This document shows, piece by piece, positions 5,495-8,538 of a DNA stretch of 8,538 bases. How positions within the stretch are numbered: position 1 is the first letter of the stretch; every line of letters begins with the position of its first letter. A model generated the notes under the pieces. That model saw only the letters and a program-made list of their open reading frames with translations, searched no databases and had not been told where the DNA came from. Source of the stretch: Methylococcaceae bacterium (GTDB lineage: Bacteria; Pseudomonadota; Gammaproteobacteria; Methylococcales; Methylomonadaceae); the NCBI GenBank assembly GCA_947505055.1, contig CANNLO010000195.1:1-8538 (forward strand), given 5' to 3'. A program made the translations under genes and the position numbers.

Positions 5495-6903
5495 AGACGC
5501 GTTTCCAGAAGGTCTGGCGCTGGTAGAGCTGTGGTTAAACGGTATTTCTGAACACGGCTATTGGGTTTTTCAGGAATAGTCATTTTGATCATTCCGTGCT
5601 TTAGCGCAGGCTGGAGGTAGTTTTCTGAAAAGTTTTTCCTGTCTTTCAGACCTAGGCGCTCCATCAATTCATGACGTGTCATTTCACCTTGAAGCACAAC
5701 CAACAGGGCATTAACTTGTGGGGTTACTTGTGGGGTTACTTGTGGGGTTACTTGTGGGGTAACACGCTCTGGCTGCTTTAGGGTAAATGTAGCCATTACG
5801 CCCCCCTGAAATTCTTTAATATCAAATTCGACTTCCGGGTAATCTTTCAGTGTATTACGGATGCGAATGAAACCGCTGCCGTATTTTTCAATGACATTGA
5901 TCAGGTAAAAACCTTCTGCAATTAGTTTATTGCGTAAGCTGGATCGGTAGTTATCGATCTGTATTTCTGCCACGGTAAGCCCACCGTAGAATGTTCCCGG
6001 GCTAAAAATGGTAATTTTGTCGTCAAATATCTTGATTTGTACGTCATTGGGATCGGTATAGCTGCGGTGCACGACAGCGTTGAGCAAAGCCTCTTTGATG
6101 GCAGGCAGTGGATAGGCAAAGCGTTCTTTACGCTCGATGCTGCCATCAAATTCAAAGGCGACGCTAATATGAGAGACGATGAATTTCATCGACTGATCGA
6201 CGACCTCAAACAGCGTGTCGGTAAATTGCCGATCATCAATAATGGTGCTGGGTGTTTTAAAGCGCCCGATATGAACGTTGTGGCGTATCGGCTCTTCAGC
6301 AAAAAGTAATAGTGCCGCCCAACTGGGGTGACCGTTTTTCAGATAGTTAAGTTTTTGCAGTGCAGCCAGCGGATCAGACTCGTCCAGCGCAAAGCGACCA
6401 TGCTGATTCACAAGACGAATAAAGCGTTGAATTTTTGTTTGGGAAAGTTGGTTGACTGTATAACCCGGTGCTTGATATGCATCCCACGAGAGTTGCAGGG
6501 ACTGCATGTAGAGATTGGCGATTTCGCTTGAACTCAAGATATGATTAGAACTGGCTACCCGCCTGTAATATCGCCCTTGGGTGTTGACGGGTTTGACCGG
6601 GAATTCACAGATGTCGATTTCAACGATGGTTTTGCCATCAATGTTGTGTGTGATGATGTCGGGAATAAGTGCCGGACTCGTAGTCGATTTGATCTGCCCC
6701 AGCCATTCATTAAGGGTTTCTTTGCCCAGTGACACACCGGTTACTTTTCCGTGGTCAGACATACCCACAAGCACTCGGCCACCTTGCGTATTGGCGAAGG
6801 CAACGAGTGACTGAATTGCCGCTTTGTCAAACGATGTTTTGAACTCTAGGGTTTGCGATTCGCCCGCAGCAATAATATCTGGAAAGCGGTTAATCACAGG
6901 CAC
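5491..6903 (-). CDS. AlbA_2 (Schlafen-like) / HATPase_c_4 / winged-helix putative regulator
   Basis: A 470-aa protein of the family often labelled 'ATP-binding protein' or 'RecG-like transcriptional regulator'. Domains in order: AlbA_2/divergent AAA domain (about 8-135, with GESQTLEFKTSF at 14-25 and GGRVLVGMSDHGKVTGV at 41-57); a linker; an HATPase_c_4-type region (about 265-375, with EALLNAVVHRSY 271-282, IFSPGTFYGG 299-308, YGSG 341-344); a VTPQ tandem repeat (381-396); and a C-terminal winged helix (about 400-456, ending PNSRVQKYRLT). It is not a helicase despite the common label. The family is frequent in defence and toxin-antitoxin neighbourhoods; its biochemical role is poorly defined. 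The first start is GTG at 6903, overlapping the preceding stop; a GTG at 6897, better spaced from a GAG at 6906-6908, is equally plausible. Its stop overlaps the mntA start, suggesting co-expression and perhaps control of the module. Confidence 0.88.
   Translation of the reverse strand: MPVINRFPDIIAAGESQTLEFKTSFDKAAIQSLVAFANTQGGRVLVGMSDHGKVTGVSLGKETLNEWLGQIKSTTSPALIPDIITHNIDGKTIVEIDICEFPVKPVNTQGRYYRRVASSNHILSSSEIANLYMQSLQLSWDAYQAPGYTVNQLSQTKIQRFIRLVNQHGRFALDESDPLAALQKLNYLKNGHPSWAALLLFAEEPIRHNVHIGRFKTPSTIIDDRQFTDTLFEVVDQSMKFIVSHISVAFEFDGSIERKERFAYPLPAIKEALLNAVVHRSYTDPNDVQIKIFDDKITIFSPGTFYGGLTVAEIQIDNYRSSLRNKLIAEGFYLINVIEKYGSGFIRIRNTLKDYPEVEFDIKEFQGGVMATFTLKQPERVTPQVTPQVTPQVTPQVNALLVVLQGEMTRHELMERLGLKDRKNFSENYLQPALKHGMIKMTIPEKPNSRVQKYRLTTALPAPDLLETRL
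5714..5761. repeat. 12-bp tandem repeat, four copies, coding VTPQ
   Basis: Four head-to-tail copies of ACTTGTGGGGTT (plus strand; the last base of copy four is A). In the AlbA_2 protein each encodes one VTPQ unit, forming the linker between the HATPase and winged-helix domains. The unit length is a multiple of three, so copy number can change without breaking the frame. Such PQVTPQVT linkers recur in this protein family. Confidence 0.95.
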
Positions 6904-7154
6904 GTCTCATTCTGATAAAAGTCGGCGCGGGCTGGAAAGCAATCAAGTGGGAGTTGCCAGTTAGGCATAGCGGTAATAAATTTTTCACCTTGTGCCACAG
7001 GTACTTGTTTGGCGGCGACAGCAATATCCAAATCACTGTCTGGGCGCTGTCGCCCCTCGGCGACCGAGCCAAACACCAACGCCAGCAACAGATGAGGAAA
7101 CCGCGTCAACACTTCCTGCAGTTGCTTATTGATATCAGGTGCAGCAATGGTCAT
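6894..7154 (-). pseudogene. Broken mntA copy with an unrelated C-terminal tail
   Basis: An 86-codon ORF. Residues 9-50 nearly repeat the intact MntA (KQLQEVLTRFPHLLLALVFG, then GSX10DXD with G29, S30, D41, D43). After AAKQ the similarity stops at nucleotide 7005, and the remaining 36 residues (including NWQLPLDCFPARADFYQNE) are unlike MntA; I do not recognise them. The normal MNT C-terminus with the third acid in VDLIDL is missing, so enzyme activity is unlikely. The ATG lies 3 nt after the rfbH stop, and the TGA overlaps the GTG start of the next gene, so it would be translated from the O-antigen transcript and could act as a coupling leader. It may be the original mntA start, separated from its 3' half when the AlbA_2 gene entered. 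Confidence 0.75.
7006..7127. repeat. Direct repeat within broken mntA, right copy
   Basis: Matches 5289-5410 at about 95% by hand alignment, same orientation, offset 1717 bp. The right end of the match falls within the codons for the start of KQLQEVL; beyond it the two N-termini are unrelated. Confidence 0.93.
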
Positions 7155-7157
7155 GGC

Positions 7158-7304
7158 TTAAGCTTTTACGCCCAGATAGTTTTCAATTGTACTCGCTGCA
7201 AACTCCAGCATCTCTGTTGTCAATGCCGGTTGTACGCCTATCCAGAAAGTGTTGTTCATCACGTTGTCGGTGTTGGTCAGGTCACCACTGATACGGAAAT
7301 TGGC
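7158..7304. repeat. Direct repeat of the rfbH 3' end, right copy
   Basis: The last 147 bp of the complete rfbH gene, repeated at 3273-3419. It forms the right boundary of the island. Recombination between the copies would remove 3885 bp and leave one continuous rfbH with its original downstream neighbour. Confidence 0.95.
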
Positions 7305-8456
7305 GCCGATCATATAAGGCTGGCGGGTTAGATTGCCTGCAAATAATAAGCGTGAGCCTATTTTATGTTGATCCAAATAGGTTAGCAATTCAAGACGGGT
7401 AACAGGACTATTTTCTTTGACCGTAATGGGGAAACCAAACCACGAAGGGTCTGAGTGCTCAGTAGCTTCGGGTAACTCTAAAAAGGCAGCGCAGCTTTGT
7501 AGGCGGTTTTTAAGAAAAGCAAAGTTGTCTTTACGAGCTTGAATAAACTGCGGGGCTTTTTCCAATTGTGCAACACCACAAGCGGCCTGCATATCAGTAA
7601 TTTTTAAATTATAACCCAAGTGACTGTAGGTGTATTTATGGTCATAGCCTTTAGGCAGTTGACCCAGTTTAAAGCAAAAGCGTTTGCCGCAGGTGTTGTC
7701 TTTACCGGGTGCACAAAAGCAATCACGGCCCCAGTCGCGAAAGCTTTCGGCGATGGTTTTTAGTTTTTTGCTGTTGGTAAATACGGCGCCGCCTTCACCC
7801 ATGGTGATGTGATGCGCGGGATAAAAGCTCAAGGTGCCAATGTCGCCAAAGGTACCAACCATCTGACCGCGATACGTGGTGCCTAACGCATCGCAGCAAT
7901 CTTCTATTAACCAGAGGTTGTGCTTTTTACATAAGTCGGTCACTACATCTAGGTTAAACGGGTTGCCCAACGAATGCGCCAACATAATGGCTTTGGTTTT
8001 GGGGCCAATGGCGGCTTCTATTTTGCTGGCATCAATGTTGTGGGTTTTGGGATCAACATCGACAAACACCGGCACGGCGCCAAATTGCAGAATTGGGTTA
8101 ACTGTGGTGGGAAAGCCCGCAGCGACACCAATCACTTCATCACCCGGCTTAATGGCACGGTCGCCTAACTTGGGTGAGGTTAAGGTGCTAAAAGCGACCA
8201 AGTTGGCTGACGAACCGGAGTTAACGGTGATAAGGTGTTTAATGCCAATAAAAGCGGCCAGTTTTTCTTCAAATTCTGCATTAAAGCGACCGGTGGTTAA
8301 CCAGCCATCTAAAGAGGCTTCGACCATCAGTTGTCGCTCTTCTACGCCGATGACCTTGCCAGAGGGGGGAATGACGCTTTGGCCGGGTATGAAGCTTTGC
8401 GGTTGATTAACTGATATTTGAAATTGTTCGACTTGATGGCTTATGGCCAAGCGCAT
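7158..8456 (-). CDS. rfbH: CDP-4-keto-6-deoxy-D-glucose-3-dehydrase (E1), RfbH family
   Basis: PMP-dependent iron-sulfur enzyme of the DegT/DnrJ/EryC1/StrS fold. It removes the 3-hydroxyl of CDP-4-keto-6-deoxyglucose on the route to 3,6-dideoxyhexoses of O-antigens, in the cytoplasm, with a separate reductase (E3) that is not in this window. Diagnostic features, numbered from the upstream ATG at 8525: the aminotransferase lysine is replaced by histidine in [14 protein letters not shown] (H238), and the [2Fe-2S] pattern C-X57-C-X1-C-X7-C is perfect (C211, C269, C271, C279). [21 protein letters not shown] and [16 protein letters not shown] are also typical. The frame is open to an ATG at 8523-8525 (455 aa), but the ATG at 8454-8456 gives 432 aa, close to the family's roughly 437, with a GGAAAAAG-like ribosome site. 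I prefer it. A broken mntA follows after 3 nt. Confidence 0.93.
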   Translation of the reverse strand: MRLAISHQVEQFQISVNQPQSFIPGQSVIPPSGKVIGVEERQLMVEASLDGWLTTGRFNAEFEEKLAAFIGIKHLITVNSGSSANLVAFSTLTSPKLGDRAIKPGDEVIGVAAGFPTTVNPILQFGAVPVFVDVDPKTHNIDASKIEAAIGPKTKAIMLAHSLGNPFNLDVVTDLCKKHNLWLIEDCCDALGTTYRGQMVGTFGDIGTLSFYPAHHITMGEGGAVFTNSKKLKTIAESFRDWGRDCFCAPGKDNTCGKRFCFKLGQLPKGYDHKYTYSHLGYNLKITDMQAACGVAQLEKAPQFIQARKDNFAFLKNRLQSCAAFLELPEATEHSDPSWFGFPITVKENSPVTRLELLTYLDQHKIGSRLLFAGNLTRQPYMIGANFRISGDLTNTDNVMNNTFWIGVQPALTTEMLEFAASTIENYLGVKA

Positions 8457-8538
8457 CACTTTTTCCAATGTTTTGTTGCTAACTGTTCCGACTTCTCCAC
8501 AAAAGAAATGTGGCGAAAAAACCATTTGCTTACTAACC

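Noticed and set aside
5714..5761. Possible CRISPR-like or regulatory repeat
   Set aside because: Units are contiguous 12-mers without spacers and translate cleanly as VTPQ in a real gene.
5491..6903. RecG-type DNA helicase
   Set aside because: No Walker A/DEAD-box helicase motifs; the sequence fits AlbA_2 plus HATPase_c_4 plus winged helix, for which the helicase name is a historical mislabel.
3441..7157. Insertion sequence or phage-type element carrying the island
   Set aside because: No transposase, integrase, terminal inverted repeats or tRNA attachment site could be found; the flanking repeats are pieces of rfbH itself.
7876..8406. 176-codon open frame on the plus strand opposite rfbH
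   Set aside because: Rich in Ser/Pro/Thr with no family resemblance and lies wholly antisense to a strongly conserved enzyme; a frame shadow.

Overview
All recognisable genes read leftward on the minus strand. The window looks like part of a lipopolysaccharide O-antigen (deoxysugar) operon that has been interrupted by a small island of nucleotidyltransferase/HEPN toxin-antitoxin genes. The organism is probably a proteobacterium, most likely a gammaproteobacterium. I infer this from the RfbH-type enzyme, the operon style and the MntA/HepT genes; nothing in the sequence fixes the species. By eye the left-hand sugar genes are AT-rich (around 40% GC), while the right-hand half is nearer 50%.

In the direction of transcription (right to left), the first gene is a complete RfbH-type CDP-4-keto-6-deoxyglucose-3-dehydrase (7158-8456). 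Then comes the island (about 3441-7154). It holds a broken MNT nucleotidyltransferase fused to an unidentified tail, an AlbA_2/HATPase/winged-helix regulator with a 12-bp tandem repeat, a complete MntA-HepT pair, a truncated MNT gene, and a second complete MNT-HEPN pair. After it lies a 3'-terminal fragment of a second rfbH copy (3273-3419). The sugar operon then resumes with an HpcH/HpaI-type aldolase (2381-3181), a short-chain dehydrogenase (1639-2349), a 3-dehydroquinate-synthase-like sugar phosphate cyclase (549-1655) and the start of an NAD-dependent epimerase/dehydratase (1-545, cut by the window edge).

The most striking feature is that the island is bracketed by direct repeats of the rfbH 3' end, 147 bp each and exactly 3885 bp apart. 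It therefore entered at the end of rfbH while leaving that gene complete. Inside it, a second partial duplication of 122 bp of the mntA 5' half, 1717 bp apart, brackets the AlbA_2 gene in the same way. The island appears to have been built by nested insertions, each flanked by duplicated and slightly diverged gene sequence, with no transposase or integrase visible.

The sugar genes together suggest an unusual O-antigen monosaccharide. RfbH starts a 3,6-dideoxyhexose route. An aldolase plus a cyclase with the full dehydroquinate-synthase active-site signature raises the possibility of a carbocyclic or branched sugar, but this is inference.
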